Shown here: positions 47,401 to 62,500 of the stretch, one piece after another
How the letters are laid out: every line of letters starts with the position of its first letter
How positions within the stretch are numbered: position 1 is the first letter of the stretch
From: Tetmemena sp. SeJ-2015
Lineage: Eukaryota > Ciliophora > Spirotrichea > Sporadotrichida > Oxytrichidae
Assembly: GCA_027382625.1 (NCBI GenBank)
Contig: JAJKFJ010020827.1
Location: 124,001 to 188,000 of the forward strand
Direction: 5' to 3'
Length of the DNA stretch: 64,000 nt
Translations under genes and position numbers: made by a program
Notes under the pieces: generated by a model
Databases searched by the model: none
What the model was told of the DNA's origin: nothing
The model's input: the letters and a program-made list of their open reading frames with translations, nothing else

Positions 47401-47455
47401 TGAGTTCGATATATTTTAAGGCTGTTCTTTGACTAAGCTATTTACTCAGATGCAT
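41427..47455 (-). CDS. Pectin-lyase-repeat / Cys-rich surface protein, C-terminally truncated copy
   Basis: Start ATG 47453-47455 followed by a hydrophobic signal-like segment (YIELISNLCFLLLSQ). Next come beta-helix repeats typical of pectin-lyase-like and polymorphic membrane proteins (FKNTVFDNSQGAQAYSTND; VRNSQIIENFGITGGVGYVN; ISISDNSLIANNQGLN). At about 45400-44900 a furin/growth-factor-receptor Cys-rich block appears: CSTCTSQRKCTSCASQD, KCLTCSNNYQCLTYDYCP, TGYFIDSQNCGTC. A second beta-helix region then runs to about 41500 and stops at SESQSQL-like repeats. The second Cys block, membrane domain and cytosolic tail present in its paralogues are absent. The end (UGA near 41427-41429) is uncertain. 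It could be a secreted variant, a truncated pseudogene or half of a rearranged gene. Several short introns are needed. Confidence 0.65.
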
Positions 47456-48159
47456 ATTGCTTTAGGGTAACACCATTTTAGCTGAAATTTTTGAGAATGC
47501 TTTAGATTTCTTAATTTTAAGTTATTCATGGGAGCTGCTGGAGTAAGAGTTCTCTGCTTTGCAAATAGGAATCATCTGTACTATAATTTATTTTAATATG
47601 GCCGCTTTGCAAATTATTTAAAGTCCATAAAAGAATATAAAAACTTACATCTCAGGTGTCAAGGAATCTAGAGTTTTAACTTATTGTTGAGCTAAAAAAG
47701 AGAAAGCCTTTTCATTTTCCAAAAATGGAGAAATTTAGAAAATTATCAAAAGGAGAAGAATAAGTCTTAGGGTTATTACTGAAAAGTTAGCGGCTTTACA
47801 ATTTTTGAAAGAGCTGATAGTCATTTGTAATTACTTTAAATTAGTAAACTCATTTATTTTTCCTAAATATATCAGGAAATAAAAATACCATTTTGGAAAT
47901 TGAGAATTGAATTTCCTAATTCAAATTGAGTTTTAAAAATTTTAAAAATACTTTATATAGCTTCTTGCAATTTTAATTCAAATAGTAACATTTAAATCCT
48001 AAAAATCGCTTTGTAAGTAGGTTGTTTATTTAACATTTCATTTTTAAATCGCTTCACAAAAAATTTCAAGATTTTTTTAATTGAAATTTTTTATTTTTTC
48101 TAAAAAAATTGAATTCGAAAAATATTTTAGCAGATATCTATTTGTGAATGTGTATATCC
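47456..48159. other. AT-rich intergenic spacer
   Basis: About 700 bp with very low GC and long A/T runs between the 3' end of the middle array gene and the start of the left one. It presumably includes the promoter of the left gene. I see no coding frame or repeat copy in it. Confidence 0.5.
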
Positions 48160-51100
48160 TCATGTATTTTAGAAGGATAATTCCTGATAGTCAGTATTTA
48201 TGAGTTTCCTCTTAGAATCCTTCCCTTCTATGCTCTCATGTCACTGTTATCATAGATTATCCTCTCGAGCTAGTCTCTATTCTCTCTCGCTTTCTTCTCT
48301 GCTTTGACGTCTATCTCAACTGAAGAGCCCGAGTCAAAAGCGTTTATAGCATTAGATACAGTGACAACTGGCTGGCTCTATTTTTTGTCCTTTATCTTTT
48401 GCTTAATCTTATTCTCTCTGCCGTACTATTGAGTGCCTGGCCGATTTTAAAGTTTCTAATCCTTCTAAATTGAATGATCTTTGTCAAAGAGGAAATTCCC
48501 GTTATTGCTATTTCCAACCTTAATAAAAAATTAAGGCACCTCAATAATTGGGGCCTAGTTCTAAAGGAAGTTTTATCTGATTTTGGGACTTAAGTTCCCT
48601 CCTTTGAATTGGAGAGGAGACAGCAATTAACTAGTTTGAGATGTGCCTGGCCTCGAGCCTACGCTGAATAATCCAGATTCGTAGTTTGGACGAAACTCAG
48701 AGTTATTGAATTCCATTTAGTCTAAAGGTGATGCATAAAATACTTACAAAAAAATCATTAAGCATCAGCTAAATCTATTTTCACATCTATATTGATTCTT
48801 TCTTTGTGTTAACTTAGTTCTTTAATTCTATTCTTCCTCTTCTTAGCTTAAAATAATAAGCTAGCTTTTATGTTCTCACTCTAAGATTCTGACTTTCTTT
48901 GCTTACTCTTAACTGTATACGGATTTGAATACAAATACTCGTCATCTTCTACATGAGATATCGTGTCCTTTTTCTTTAAACCTGCATTTTTAAAGACAAA
49001 TTATTTTTAAAAGCATGTTAAAAGCTGTTAAACTTGCTTAATAAGTTTTAAACAGGAAAATTCAATTTTTAAGTTTGCTATGAATGGACTCATCTTCATG
49101 AGCTTTGAGGACATACTTTGCTTGAAATCAAAATTCTGCTGCTAACTTGGAAACTCACTCACCTATTCTTTTTCATCTCCGATTTCAGTAATTTCCTTAA
49201 TTCTCCTCGTCTTTTACTTTTTGGCTTTAACTTTTAGAGATTCCTCTTCACCACTGTTACTTTGCTTCTCGCTTTTATAATCGTTGGTGGTGGATACTTT
49301 CCTAGAGTCCATCTTCATCCTTCTTGAGTAATAGCTAATCTCTTATTTAATCTGATTTCCATTTACGACTTTTACTTCTTCATCTTAATGCGGTATAATC
49401 TTTTTATCTTTGTAAACAAAGGAGATGGATTTCTTAGAAGGTTCATCACTATCCTAAGAAGTTATTGATTTGAGAATGCAGGATAAACATGGATAAAAAG
49501 ATGTAAAAAACATATTTTAAAGTCTTAAGATATTTAGCATTCTCACTGATTAGCATATGGTTTGGTATTTTGGTTTCCTTAGCCGGTTGCAGTTACCTGG
49601 ATCTGCGTGGTTGGGGGGAAAAATTTATCATCTGAGCTCGGGGTGTTCCCATTCAACTGCTGAGTTAACTTTTTGATTTTAATTTGAACTTTTTTATTAT
49701 CCTTGACTTTCAAATCCACTGCGTCCTTCAAATAAGGCTTATCAAAAAAGACAAAATATAATCAGAGAGAAGCAGATAAAATATTATAATATATATGTCT
49801 ATATTTATAAGATCAGTGGAGGTGTTATTCTTTTAACCTTGCTTTTACTGAAATCTGTTACAATCTCTAATCATTTTAGGTCTACTCATTAAAAGATCTG
49901 ATCTTGCTGATGTTTCTAGCTGAGGGCTATCCTCCCTCAATCTTATTGTCAAATGTTTTGCTTTGGTCCAACTGAGGTAGCTTAATTAAATAAAGTAAAA
50001 AGCAATATACTCACATCATTTTTGCTTTAGGAAGTTTTTACCCTTGGTTTTTTACTTTTTGAAATTATATCCTTTTTTGGTATTATTTGTCACTATATTC
50101 CCCTCATTATCTATAATAAAATTAAAAATAAGTTATGTCTCTTTCACTATTTATTAATATTTTTAAATCTCTTTTGAAAGAGTCCTTGAAGCTAGATTAT
50201 ATGGAGTTCTGTATAGTGTTCTTCTGGAGTATCTTCTCATCCTCTGAAATTATTTCCTTGTCTGTTAGCTCATCCGACGGCTTTCTGATTCTGACAGAGT
50301 GCTCGTTGTAAGTTTGAAAGTCTCCAGATTAATATAAAAAATAATATTAAATTATTAAAGTCAAAAAGAGAAAAAAGTACAAATAAAAAAATTTTGTTGT
50401 GTTTTAAGATTCGTCTATGTATTTAAACTGGCTCTTTTCTTGCTCTTAGGCCCATTTAAAGTGCTTTTTCAAGAAGAAGCAGAGGTATCTCTTGCAGAAT
50501 CTTGAAATCTTATCATAGAGCTCTTCGAACATAAGTCTGAACCACTGCACCCAAAATATAAAGTTTAGAAATAGGATCACTGCAACAAATACATATACCA
50601 CGACAGAGGGGAGATCGCTGTTTAAGAAGAATAGACCACCATAGAACACAGAAAACTAAAGGCAAATTTAAATATGAGATTTCAATCTTACTGCAGCTAT
50701 GTTGGAATGAAATTCTAGGCTATTTATTCTCTCAGTTTGGTAAGGGCTTCACTTTTTGCAGAAGCTCGATATAGATAATCAAGATAATAAAGCCTATCAA
50801 AGCCTAAATTATAATTAAAGGGAATATATTTGCTTACTCTATACTACGCAACGAAGGAAGAAAAGAATACGTTGATGCTGATCATAGCCACTTTCCTAAA
50901 ATGAATGAGGATCTCCCAAAAGAAGGAATCGTGATTGAGGCCAACGTAAAGAAATCCATATCTGGTGAAATTTTTGAGACTCTTTGAGGGCGATTCTATT
51001 TTTTGTCAGAACTGCTAGCGTCATAAAGGGCATGAAAAGAACCCAAATACAAATGATTGGAAGAGCTATGTAATAGGCATAGTAAGCATGTACTCCTTCC

Positions 51101-53529
51101 CAGCATTTAATATCCATATCTGCTACAAGGTACTAATCCCCATCTCTAAAAATGTCTTTGCAGTTGAGGACTGAAAATGATACAGAGGTTATTGAAGGCA
51201 TCCCCATAAAAATCATTATTATGACTGTCACTATAAATATTTTTAACCACATAAGTTTTTTTATTATTTTTATTATAATAGAATTTTTGCTGTTTTTATA
51301 TGTCTCTACCTTAATAAAATTTAGCCTTCTAAATTTCTATTACTTATAAAGATTGATAGTCCTCAATTATGTCATATTTATTACCCAGAAATTTGTTTAG
51401 TATAAAAATTGGCCTTTCGTTAGAAAATTTATTTAACACAACAAAAAATATTGCAAGATAAATAATCGAGCAATTTACTTTCCTCAACTTCTAATTTTGT
51501 CTATATAAAATATATTAATCTTTTTCTTTAATGAGGTATTTTCTTATTATAAACTATTAAGTTGCTCTTAAATGCCCTTTCCACTTTACATTTTAGCCAC
51601 AAAAACCAAAATAATGAAAAGAAGAGGATTAATGCGAGTGGAAGTGCAAAAGCTAGCAGCATCTTTAGAAACTAGGGATGGATTGTGAGGTTGGATTCCC
51701 TGTAAAAACAGTCCTAAGATACAATAAATTCCGATGCAGACGCCACAATAGAAGCGTATTGCAAAAACTACTTAAGACTGTATTCCCAAGACAAATCATA
51801 AGACTGAGCAAGTGTCAGGATTTGGAAATAGTTAGTAAGGATTCTCATGTAAACAGTGGTCAGCTTTTACCTTCCGGCAGTCTTGATGTTGATCGTAATA
51901 TAGCTGAGAATTTAATAAAAAAAGAGAATTAAAGTAGATATTAAATAATTAAAATGGAATAAATCAGCGGCAGTTGAAGTGTGTCCAATTTAAATAATTA
52001 TTACACCATTCGATTCAGCATAGAATTCTAAGAACTTTTTATCCTTGCAACTTTTCTGTGGGAGTGCTCAGTAAAGAGTTATAAGCGACACAAGTTTAGA
52101 TGAAGATTATGAAGAGGATGAAGATGAGTGCGTGAGTCATATCTCGCTACTGAGAGATGCTACGAAGATGATTAAAGAAGAAACTTAGATTAATTTTCGA
52201 TAAGCTATCGAACAAGCTGCAGATCGGGGGCTGAATCTACGATTTCAACTGTCACCATTTTACAACTCTCATTTATTATTTTAACCAATCACCGATTTTA
52301 ATTAAAATTCCAACTATAATATAAAAGTGATATAAAAATAAGAGCTACGAAATAAGCTACTATAAGCAAGCAAACTCCAATAAGTTTCCAAAGATTGGAG
52401 CCATACTCAGGGCACTCTGCGCAAGTGTTAGTACTCTACAAGATATACCACTTTCCTTCATACTCTGTGCAAGATTAGCACAGATTCCCACCGTACCCTG
52501 GAGCGCATTAATCATCATACTTTGAAAGACAAGCGTCACACAAAAATACATAATCTAATTCATTGGTCTGTATTGTAACATTCGTATAGTTTAGTTGAAT
52601 TTACATTTTCTCTCCAATAGCCATAGTTAGGAATTATTTCGTATCCATTTTCACACTATGCATTATCAGGACATTCTAAACATTTCTTTTGATCATCAAG
52701 GAGAGAGTAGAATCCATCTGAGCATTGAACACATTTCAAATCCTCTGTCTAATATTCTCCCCTTTAACAGACTCTAAGATGTATCAAGAGATAAATGTCA
52801 GGAAGACTAGTAGTTAATTCTGGAAAGGCTAACTTAATCTTCTCTATATTCAATGCATCTGATGTAACTTTTAATAAGATTTCTGATCCAGGCTTTGCGA
52901 TCAATATGAAATCGTCAAATGTGTATATTCCTTCGCTTGCTTGAACTGTCCTGGACTTTAAGACCTGCACATTAATTTGATCTATAGCTTCCACGCTTGC
53001 GTCGCTTGAATTATCTGATTTTATGATATCGCCATTCTGATCTTAAATCATGAAATTTAGAGTGCATGAAATGACCTGCCCACTTACTTATTCATCTCCT
53101 AGGTTTATAACATCACTATAAGTAAAATATTTATAACATTGGCATTTTCAAGTTAAAAGAGTTCATAGCTTTCACTTTAGTCATAAATTTTGAAGTCAGT
53201 ATAAGTGCTCAACTCAACTGATGAAAGCTTCATAAAAACTGCAAATGAGCCTAAATTAGAGCCATAAATTGCAGTATTATTTTCGAAAATAGTTAACTCA
53301 TCTAGTATCGGTTCTTTATAGTCATAAGAAATTGCTCCTCCTTGAGATTTAGCAGTATTGTTGATAAATGTGGTGTTTTAAATAGTGTAGGAGCAAGGTG
53401 GCTAAATGCTTGTATCGCACCTTAAATACAAAGCGCCTCCCTATTGATTGTTTGCAAAAAAATATTTGTTTCAAGATTTATAAGTGAAGGATTATAAAAA
53501 TGAATTCTACTATAGACTTAAATATACGT
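48160..53529 (-). CDS. Surface membrane protein paralogue, N-terminally truncated
   Basis: The coding region starts inside a beta-helix repeat (FFANNQQGGALYLRCD, TTFINNTAKSQGGAISYDY, LTIFENNTAIYGSNLG) directly after the neighbour's stop, with no signal peptide or start visible. The second Cys-rich block follows: KCVQCSDGFYSLLDDQKKCL, ECPDNAQCENGYEIIP, CAPGYGGNLCQSCTEYEGK. The membrane domain has four or more helices: LIGVCLLIVAYFVALIFI, AYYIALPIICIWVLFMPFM, ALIGFIILIIYIELL, LPSVVVYVFVAVILFLNFIF. The motif RYGFLYVGLNHDSFFWEI lies between helices. A cytosolic tail of roughly 700 residues, Ser/Lys/Glu-rich and split by introns, ends at UGA 48160-48162. Membrane topology suggests a plasma-membrane receptor or adhesin-like protein. 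One frame break occurs at an A/T run near 50970. Confidence 0.7.
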
Positions 53530-56500
53530 TCAATTATCATCAAGAGATTAACTCTCGAACTTATTTGAATCACTATCATCATAATCTTCTTATTGATATT
53601 GCTAAACGATCTCCTTTTACACTCTAGGACTTATTATTGCAGTAATTCCCCTTAGAGTTCCAATTTTTGTGTTACTAAACTTAAATGCTGGCTCTTTCTA
53701 AATTTAAGTAGGCGACCTATCTTCCTTGTCCAGTTAATTCAGATTGGCGCTTTCTGCCACTGGAATTTAAAATGAGTTTACTTCGCAATCAGGTTAACCG
53801 CTATCATGCTTAATTCCAGAATCTTAATTCTTGATCTTTGGAGGAGTTAAAGACTATTAAGACTGATTTTGTCCAGAGTCCATGACACTTTCTTTCAATT
53901 TCAAGTTCTAAGATGAAACCGGATTGAACTTTCCAGTTGACTATGGCCCTTTGTCCTGGCTTTGGTAGATGGACAAATTTTGGGAGGTGTCTGCATGAGA
54001 ACTGTTTTGCACTATGAGGCCGTAGTTTTAAACGACTTGCTAGTTTGAGCCAGCGTGTTGATGTTATTGTCAAAATCTTGCTAGAAGCTATATTAGGCAG
54101 CTCTTATTTAATCTTGATTGCTGAAGCTCATGATCTGCACATTTTCAGTTCTGATCATTCCAGATCTTTTAGGCTTGCTAATCTTGCCCTTCTGTGGCTT
54201 AATTTGCTTCAAAATTATTAAAAAAAGGAAAAATCTGAGAAAAAGAAAAATTATATTTATGCTTCAAGAAGAATCTGCTTTATCTTTTGAGAACCATTAG
54301 ATTAATTTTCCTTGCTCTCATACTTTACAGCGGACTGTCTATTTACGATCAATGGAGATGGTGGGGTCTGTTATAAGGCCCTGCTTCTTGCATTCGCACT
54401 ACTTCCTGGTCTCATTTATTCCTCTTGCTTTATCTCTTCCTCTTAATTTTGAGTACTTGATTTGCCCTTTTTGTTTTTCTTTTTAGAGGGATTCTTACTC
54501 TTTGACCTCTCTTCCTTTGCTCTATAAATGAAAAATATTTCTACCAGAGGCATCATAAACAGTAAAATACTTAATTAAAGATCAGGGTGTTCTTAACAAA
54601 ATGATTGTACGATTCCAGACTCTCAAGCTCCATATTGCTGCCAGTTAGATGCTTGTTTCTATCATGTGATGATGGAATATTATAAATAATTTAATTGGAG
54701 GCTGAGAGTATTTTAAGGAAATCTGTTTGACAGTTTGCATGTTCATCTTATGAACTGACCTACTGCTTTGATCCATGAAACTTTGGCTACTTCCAAAATT
54801 TTCATGATGCTCCTTATCCTTAGAGCTGCTATTCAAATTGTTTGAAATTACCTTTCCATAGCTCACAGTTATGGGAGTATTGATTTACATTTATTTATAC
54901 ATCAATCAAATGTGTATTATAATTTCTCCAAAGAGAGATTTTTCCTAAGTACTCATGGGCTGGAAAGCGTAGTTTCTATTTTAGCTCTCAGATTCAAACT
55001 GCTCTTTCAACTGAGTGTGTATCTTGATTTTCTTTCCCTTCTTCTTTTGTCTTGTGATTTCATCTCTTTACGTATCGGCAGCAGCCATCATGAATTAGAT
55101 ATATAATTAAATATTTTGAACTGTCTTGAAGAGTCTCCATTTGATCTAAATTTTCCTTTCTTCTCTTAGTTTTTCGAGCTGAGTACACCTCTGAAATGCT
55201 TTCAAATATGTCGACTTAAAATATTATGAGCAGATTATTATTCAAAGTTTGTTTCATCAGCTCTGGTTTGATCTCTTCGAGGGCCTTAAGATTTGAGGTT
55301 TCCATTGGTGTTTGTAGTTGGAACATCAAACGCAGTGTTATTGCTAGGTAAGTCTGCTTTATAAAAATCATAACTTTATAAAATTCTATTTGACTCTGCG
55401 TATTTCTAATTTGGGTAGTGAACAGTTTCGTGCTTCTTTGTCTTTTTCTTAGGTTTCTTCTCTTTCTTGGACTTGCTTCGACGTAAGTAATTGCTGTGAA
55501 TTCCTCTCCTTAATTTAAATACTCTCATTTAAAAATGGGAGTATTTAAATTAATTTTGCTAAGAAGGATCATACTTGGTCATAGTCTTCTTTCTGACTAT
55601 TTGGGAGCCCTTGAGTGCTTTTTCAACCTATCTATCAGTATCGCCTTCTTCAATTTAAATGCAGAAAAAAGATATAATAAAAATATTATCTGCCAGCCTG
55701 ACTTTAGAATTGGAAGAGTTCGCATCGTCATCCACTCTTAAACTTCCCTTGCTGAAGTATCCTATATTATTCTGACTCATAAAACTCTAAGAGGGCTAGT
55801 TAAAAATTGTAATTCTTCTTTTTTAGTTGTGAATAAATGAAATATTTCTTATTCATTATTAGTTGAACGATTGATCATCTTGCAAGTCTGGTTTCTTATA
55901 GTCGAGTTATTAGAACTGATTGTCCCTCTGCTCTCTCAGTTTTTAGAGCCACCTTTATAGACAACGAGGGCAGCACTTCATAGAGAAGAACTGGATTAGC
56001 TTGTCAATCTGACTCTAGAACATCAGATTTATCCAACTCAGCCAGAAAATCATGTTCAGTAGGAGAATCAAAATCATGAAAAATACTTTTTTTAAAGGAT
56101 TTTAAGTAAAAAAAATAAATTATTTTTAACACTGTCATTGAGAATGGGAAGTCTTCGCTTATGAAGAACAAGCCACCGTAGAAGGTAATTATCTAGAGAA
56201 AAAATATCAACACTCAAGTAGAAAACTTACCGCTGCTAGTGATGCCTTAAACTCAAGATCATTTAGTTGCTGCGACTGATAGGGCTTGATCTTTTGCAAA
56301 AATTCAATATAAATGATGAGCACTATGAAGCCTATCAGAGCCTAAAGTAATGAAATTAAGAAGGAGGGAAATAAATTATTACTCTGTAGAGAGGCTTAAA
56401 ACTTATGAAGAAAATATTTATGCTTATCATCACTATCTTTCTGAAATAAAGCAATTTAACAAATGATCATCATATCATTTTAAATAGATAAGAATCTCCC

Positions 56501-59500
56501 AATAGTAAGCCTCGTCAACTAAACCTAGATAGAGGAAACCAAATCTTTGTATATTAAGGGTCTCTGAGAGTCTAGTTCTGTTCTTATACAATTGGTAGAG
56601 GGCAATGCAAGGGAGACCCACTATCCAAACTATGAAAATAGGAGCACCTGTTGCTTGGGCGTAGGTCATATGAGTGCCAGTCCAGCACTATATATCAAAG
56701 TCAGAAACCAGATACTTATTATCGTCATTCAAAAAGGTAAGTTTAAATTAAAAGTGCTTTGATTTAAAAACTATTTAGTTAATCTTGATTGAAGATATCT
56801 TTGCAGTTGAATAGTTGGAAAACTAGGGATGTTATTGGATTGATGCACACAAAAATTAGGATAACTATGGAGGTTATCATGTGATTGTTGGAAGAGAGTG
56901 TATCCCTTTTAAAATAGCCAAATATTTTCCAGAAAGACCAGATTACAAAAATAACGCAGAGGGGGAAAGAGGCTGCAATAATCATTTTAACGAAAAGAGG
57001 ATGGATTGTTGAAATTGAGTTCCTAATAAAGCAGTCTTAGGAAATAATTGACTCAGTTGCCTTAGATATGAAGGAGATTAATTAAAGTAAAATTTTAAAA
57101 CGCTCTCTAATTTTAAGCAGAAATTTGGATAATAAATTTAACACTTTATTCACTTTTTGGTGAATTTTAAAAATCTGCATTGAAAGAATAATTAATTTTG
57201 TTAAGTTAGCCCTCCCACCCCTAGTAAAAGAAATTTTACTTCAGCAAGAAATTCGGGTTTAAATTCAGTTTACTACATTATAAAAAAAATTGTAATATAC
57301 TTCTCTAATCTAGAGGAATCATTTATTATTGCTCTTTCATTTTCATATACATTTTTGTAAAATATGAAACAAAATAAACTAAATCTGGCAAAGTTAAAAT
57401 TAAAATTTTTAATAATTTTAAAGATGCTTTCAAGGAAGGTTTGGAATGCTTGATACCATGAAAGATCATAAGATTAAGCGAGAGTGAGCACCTGGAAATA
57501 GTTTGTGAGTATTCTCAAATATACAGTGGTGACTAATATAAATCAAGAGGAAACATATAATACGAAATTAACTTTTGACTCTTTGCTTTTTGGCTGATCT
57601 TATGTTCACGATGACCAAGAGCAGGTAATAAGCTACAATTAAGATAGCGATTCCTGCTAGCCTAAGAGCATTAGTATCATAGCTAGGGCATTTTGAGCAT
57701 TTGTTGGAGCCATCCCTTGAGTACCAAGTGTCTTCAACCTTCACGCATGATTAGCACATGTAGCTGCCGTAGCCAACTTCGCAAGTTCAAATATGAGGTA
57801 ACTCATTTTAATTAAGTTGGCACATAGCTGCTGAGACATGCATCAGTGTTAAAATAATAATTAAACTTAAATTAGGGCACACATAGAGGCTAGTAGAATT
57901 TACATTCATTCTCCAAAAGCCAGCACTAGGAATGATTTAATACCCGTTGTCGCACTAGGCGTTTTCAGGACACTCATAGCACTAAGTCTAGTTAGGATAA
58001 AGTTGGTAGAAGCCATCGCTACACTGAACACATTTTAAATCTGCTGTTTCTTGCTCACCAATGTTGCAAACTCTCATATTCAGAAGCAAGCTTCAATTAA
58101 AATTTTAAAGGATTAAAGTTTAAGCAAGTAAACGTCCTTGGACTTTATGCTATATGCATCCTGTATCTTAGATTGGGAAATTAATACAATGCAAAATTCA
58201 AAAATTTAGTCTGACACTACTTGTAGGAGAGTCTGAGAGCCAGGCTTAGCTATTACAATCACATCATTAAAGGTGTAAACTCCCTCAACTGCTGATACTG
58301 TCTTAGACCTCAAAAGAGAGACGCTTTTAGAATCCATTGCCACAAGTGTTGCTTATGAATCGTCATCTGTGTCAATAAGTTCTCCATAGTAATCAATCAA
58401 TTTCAAGCTCACACTTTGAATATCATTTTTATTTTAAAAACATGAACTTTAAGTCAAAGTGCTTCCACTTACTTGGTCTTATAATAACTTAATGACCACT
58501 GCATTTGTGAGCCCTAGAGCTAAAGTTTCTGCATCAGTCAAAATTGTAACGTTTTAAGCTGCCAATATTCTCCCCTATGACTCATCATATAATTATATTT
58601 TAACTTGTTATCATCTAATAGTTCAATCTGAGTTGGGAAGGCTGAAACATCTTACCCGTACTCAGCTGTATTATTTACGAAAACCGTTTGAGCATCTATC
58701 AGAGGAGGGTAGTAAGTATATTTGATAGCGCCTCCTTCTAACTTTGCGGTATTGTTGTTGAAAGTAGTGTTTGTTATATTGAAGACACAGGTTCTAGTGT
58801 AGTCAAGAGTGCAGTCTAGCAGCATGGCGCCTGCAGACCCTGTCAGTGCAGTGTTTAATACTAATTTAAATGGAATTTATCATTGTTGTTGAGGAATGTA
58901 GTGTTAGAGATAGACAAATCATTATTGATAGCTATTATGCGCCTCCGTTCGTTCTTGCCAAGTTGTCTTCGAACCAAGAGTCCTTGATACTTATTGAAGA
59001 TCGATACTCTCATATAATAAATACCAAGATATATCAATACTGAGAGTCTATGTAAGCTATGCTATAAAATCCAGGTGCTGTGTAGTTAGAACTTATATTA
59101 GTGATTTACATGCCCTGAGCAGTCAAATTTGAATTCAGTGAATAGAAAAAGAGAGAGCTTTCAACTACCAGAGGTGCATTAAAAAAATAGCATTTTTCAA
59201 AAGAACTTGGTAATACTTTGTCACAGAGATATTCTTTAGCGACGATTAAGTAAGTAAAAGTATAATTTTGATTAACAAGAGGTCTAAGAAAATAGAAGCC
59301 TGTTGAATTTGGAAATGTCTATGTTTTCGTAAGTCCCTGTTACATTAAAATGCTTTGAAATAAAAGTATTTTACAGTTTGCAAGCTGAAAATTGGAGAAA
59401 GGTAAGGCTGAGAAATGTTTCTTATTTGCCCTCCTCTTTTAAAAAAAAACTTTTGGTAACGACAGAATCATCGAATGAGAACATTGAATTACTCTGAGCT

Positions 59501-62500
59501 GTATTAAGGAGACTTTCATATGTGAATCCTTCCATGGTTACAGTTGACTCTGTGATTTAAGAATATTTATTTCTTAATAGTGCTAAAATATTTCTTTATT
59601 GATGTATTTAACCAAGCCTACTATGTTTGAAAGAGTAAAGTTTTTGGCAGTCATAGTAGACTGACTTTCAACACTCAGCATATATGTATTTGCGCCCGTA
59701 TTTGGTTGTGTTGTGTCTACCTACCAAGACTAGGTAATATTTTGAAGCATCAAGTTTTTGAAATCAAGCACAGAGAACACACTCTGTATCCATCTGGCCT
59801 GTAGTTACCACATCCCTTATGGTGCTATCATAAAGTTAGATAGTTGAAAGAGTTGAGCAAGAAATGAGTTTCTCGTTGCCATAGATAACAGAATTTGAGA
59901 TCATGATCATGGCGCTAATGGCCAAGAAAGCAGAGTCTGTCTGCTCGAGATAGTCCTTGAGATCTTATCGGAGATAGTTTACATCTGAGTGAAGAAATCT
60001 TTCTTGAAGTGTAGATAGTCATTTGTGATCGAAAGGAAAGTAGACTTAGGTATGAGAGTATTCTACTGATCGTTTTTGAAGATAGTTAGCTGATCAAAAG
60101 TGGAAACCACCTTAGAGTTTATAGTAAAGAGGATGCAGGAGTTTAGAGCTTGATTCTTTGAAATAGTAGAGGAGCCATAAATCTTGATTGCGCCATCGTT
60201 ATTTACATAGGCGACTCCTCCAAGAATAGCGAAGTTTTGCTGTATTGTGGAGCCTGACACCTCTACAACGCTTTAATATGATGAGTAGAAAAATATTGTT
60301 AACATTTTTCCAATTTTAGAAAACTCCTCCTTATTGAGCATAGTTTCTTATAAAACTACAATTGATGAGAGATGCTTAAGCTCCTTAGTAATCTGCAAAA
60401 AGAACTGAGCCACGGCCATAGGAATAGTTTTCCGTGAAATTTGAGTAAGTGATTTTGATTTGTGAGTTTGTTTAAATCCAAATTATTGCATTACTCTTAC
60501 CGTTGTTTTGGATTACTTACAAGACTAAAATTAAGAACTTATATTAACTTTTTACAAGTTATCAATTTCAAACCTAAGCATATTTGCAAGGGTGAGTACA
60601 CTGGGCAGAAGTTAAATTAACTAGCCTCCGTTTTAAAGCACCTGAGAATTCTTTAAACCGATCACTTTAACATTAGAGCCCACAAAGAACACCTACCCAT
60701 ATTCTAGGGAGTTGTTCTAAATTGTGAAATCTGAAATGTTGATAGTGAGATACATGTGCTGTAAGCCCTCGAACGAAATCAAGTTATCCTTCTTGCTAAG
60801 TGTGTTATCCTTTAAGATGAATCTATCAAAGGGAATTTGGAAAGGTTAAGTGGCAAGACTACTCGCTGTTAAACTCAATTTTTAGAGTACTAAAAGTGAA
60901 CTCTGTGAGCGACTGCAGTTAACATCTGAAAAAGTGAAAGTGCTAGTTGAGAGAACGCTAAGATAGGGGAACTTGAAGATAAATCGCTGCTTCTCTGAGT
61001 TCTTTTGCAAATTGTCTATCGATATAAACTTTACTACCGAGTATTAAACATAGTTGATTATCATTAGATAAAGCCATAAAATTAAAACTCATCATCAAGT
61101 CATTGAGGGAGACCGAACTATCTCTAATGTCTATATTCCACAAAGAAAAAGTAGTTGCCTTGTCCAAGCTGAAGAAGAGTGCCATAAGAAAAAGTGCTTC
61201 CCGTAACGATATGTTGCTTATTTTCACATCATAAGTTGTGCTAAGTATAAATACTTGATTGATATATTTTGTTGATTGTATACGGATCAATGATGCCCCT
61301 GAGGAAGACCAGGATGGATTCTAAAAGTTATCAAGCTTGATATTTGAAATCCTTGTGTTATTAATAGTCTGAATCTAGTAGACATTATCAAATTTAGAGC
61401 CTTGAGAGAAGCTCTCATTAGTTATTGAAAGGTAGGAGGTACTAGCTTAAACCAGAGAGGAAATAGCAGCCAGTCAACGCAGATGAATTTATAAACTTAT
61501 TCTAGGCTACAGTTATAGTTGTCGAGTTCACGACTTATATAGTCAAGAAGATGTTGTTTACTATAGTGATATTAGTTAGACAAAATAAGAGTAAGAACTT
61601 ACTGATTGAGTCCAGAAAAGTGTTATTCACGACCTGAAATACTCTCAAAGCCTTAGTTGTAGTTGTGTAGCCCCAAATACCTGCCACGTTGCTTTAGTCT
61701 AAGTTCTTAAAAGTGTTATGACTCAAGCTGATGAACTGAGTAATAAAAATATTATACAAAGTTCTGCCTGCTATATCGCAAGAGGTTGAAGGTCCAAAAT
61801 TGAAAAAGGGTCTAGACACTTAAGGTAAGAAAAAATAATATATGATTAGAACATTAGCAAATTTTAAAAGAGGTATGAAACTACAATTATCAAAAGTGTT
61901 TTGTTCGATGATTATATCATCATTACTAACGATGTTTATAAAGCTCTAGAGGGCTTGCTGATATCTTTAACTTATTATACATTCCTAAATGTAAAAATAA
62001 ATTAGATAAAATCTACCAAAGAAGTAATTGTATTTGAAAATACTTGGATTGATAGCAAGCTGTTCTTAAAATTTAAATTGGATATTCTGCAGTAGTGACG
62101 CAAGTTGAAGTTACATACAAATAGATAGCAATATAGGTGTTTGTCATGTTTATTCTATTTCCGATCATAGTCAGAGAAGCTGGATCGATGGCGTCAAAGA
62201 TTCTGCCATCAACATCTATTGAACTGTTATAGAAAGATACTCCATTATAAACTGGATTCACAGTCTCTATTAGTGCGTTATATAGCTGATCTCCGAGCAT
62301 GATTGATTGAAATGTGATGTCAATCATTGTAAAGTTCGCTCTAAACTTTAAGCTTATAAAATTAATCATTAGGACAACAATTGGAGATTTAATCGCGCCA
62401 AATCTATTGATTGCTTGTATTTCTGAGGACACTATATCACCTCTTGCAATTCTGTAAGTCTGATTGAAGGTTGCATCAATCTGACTATAAAGAACGGAGT

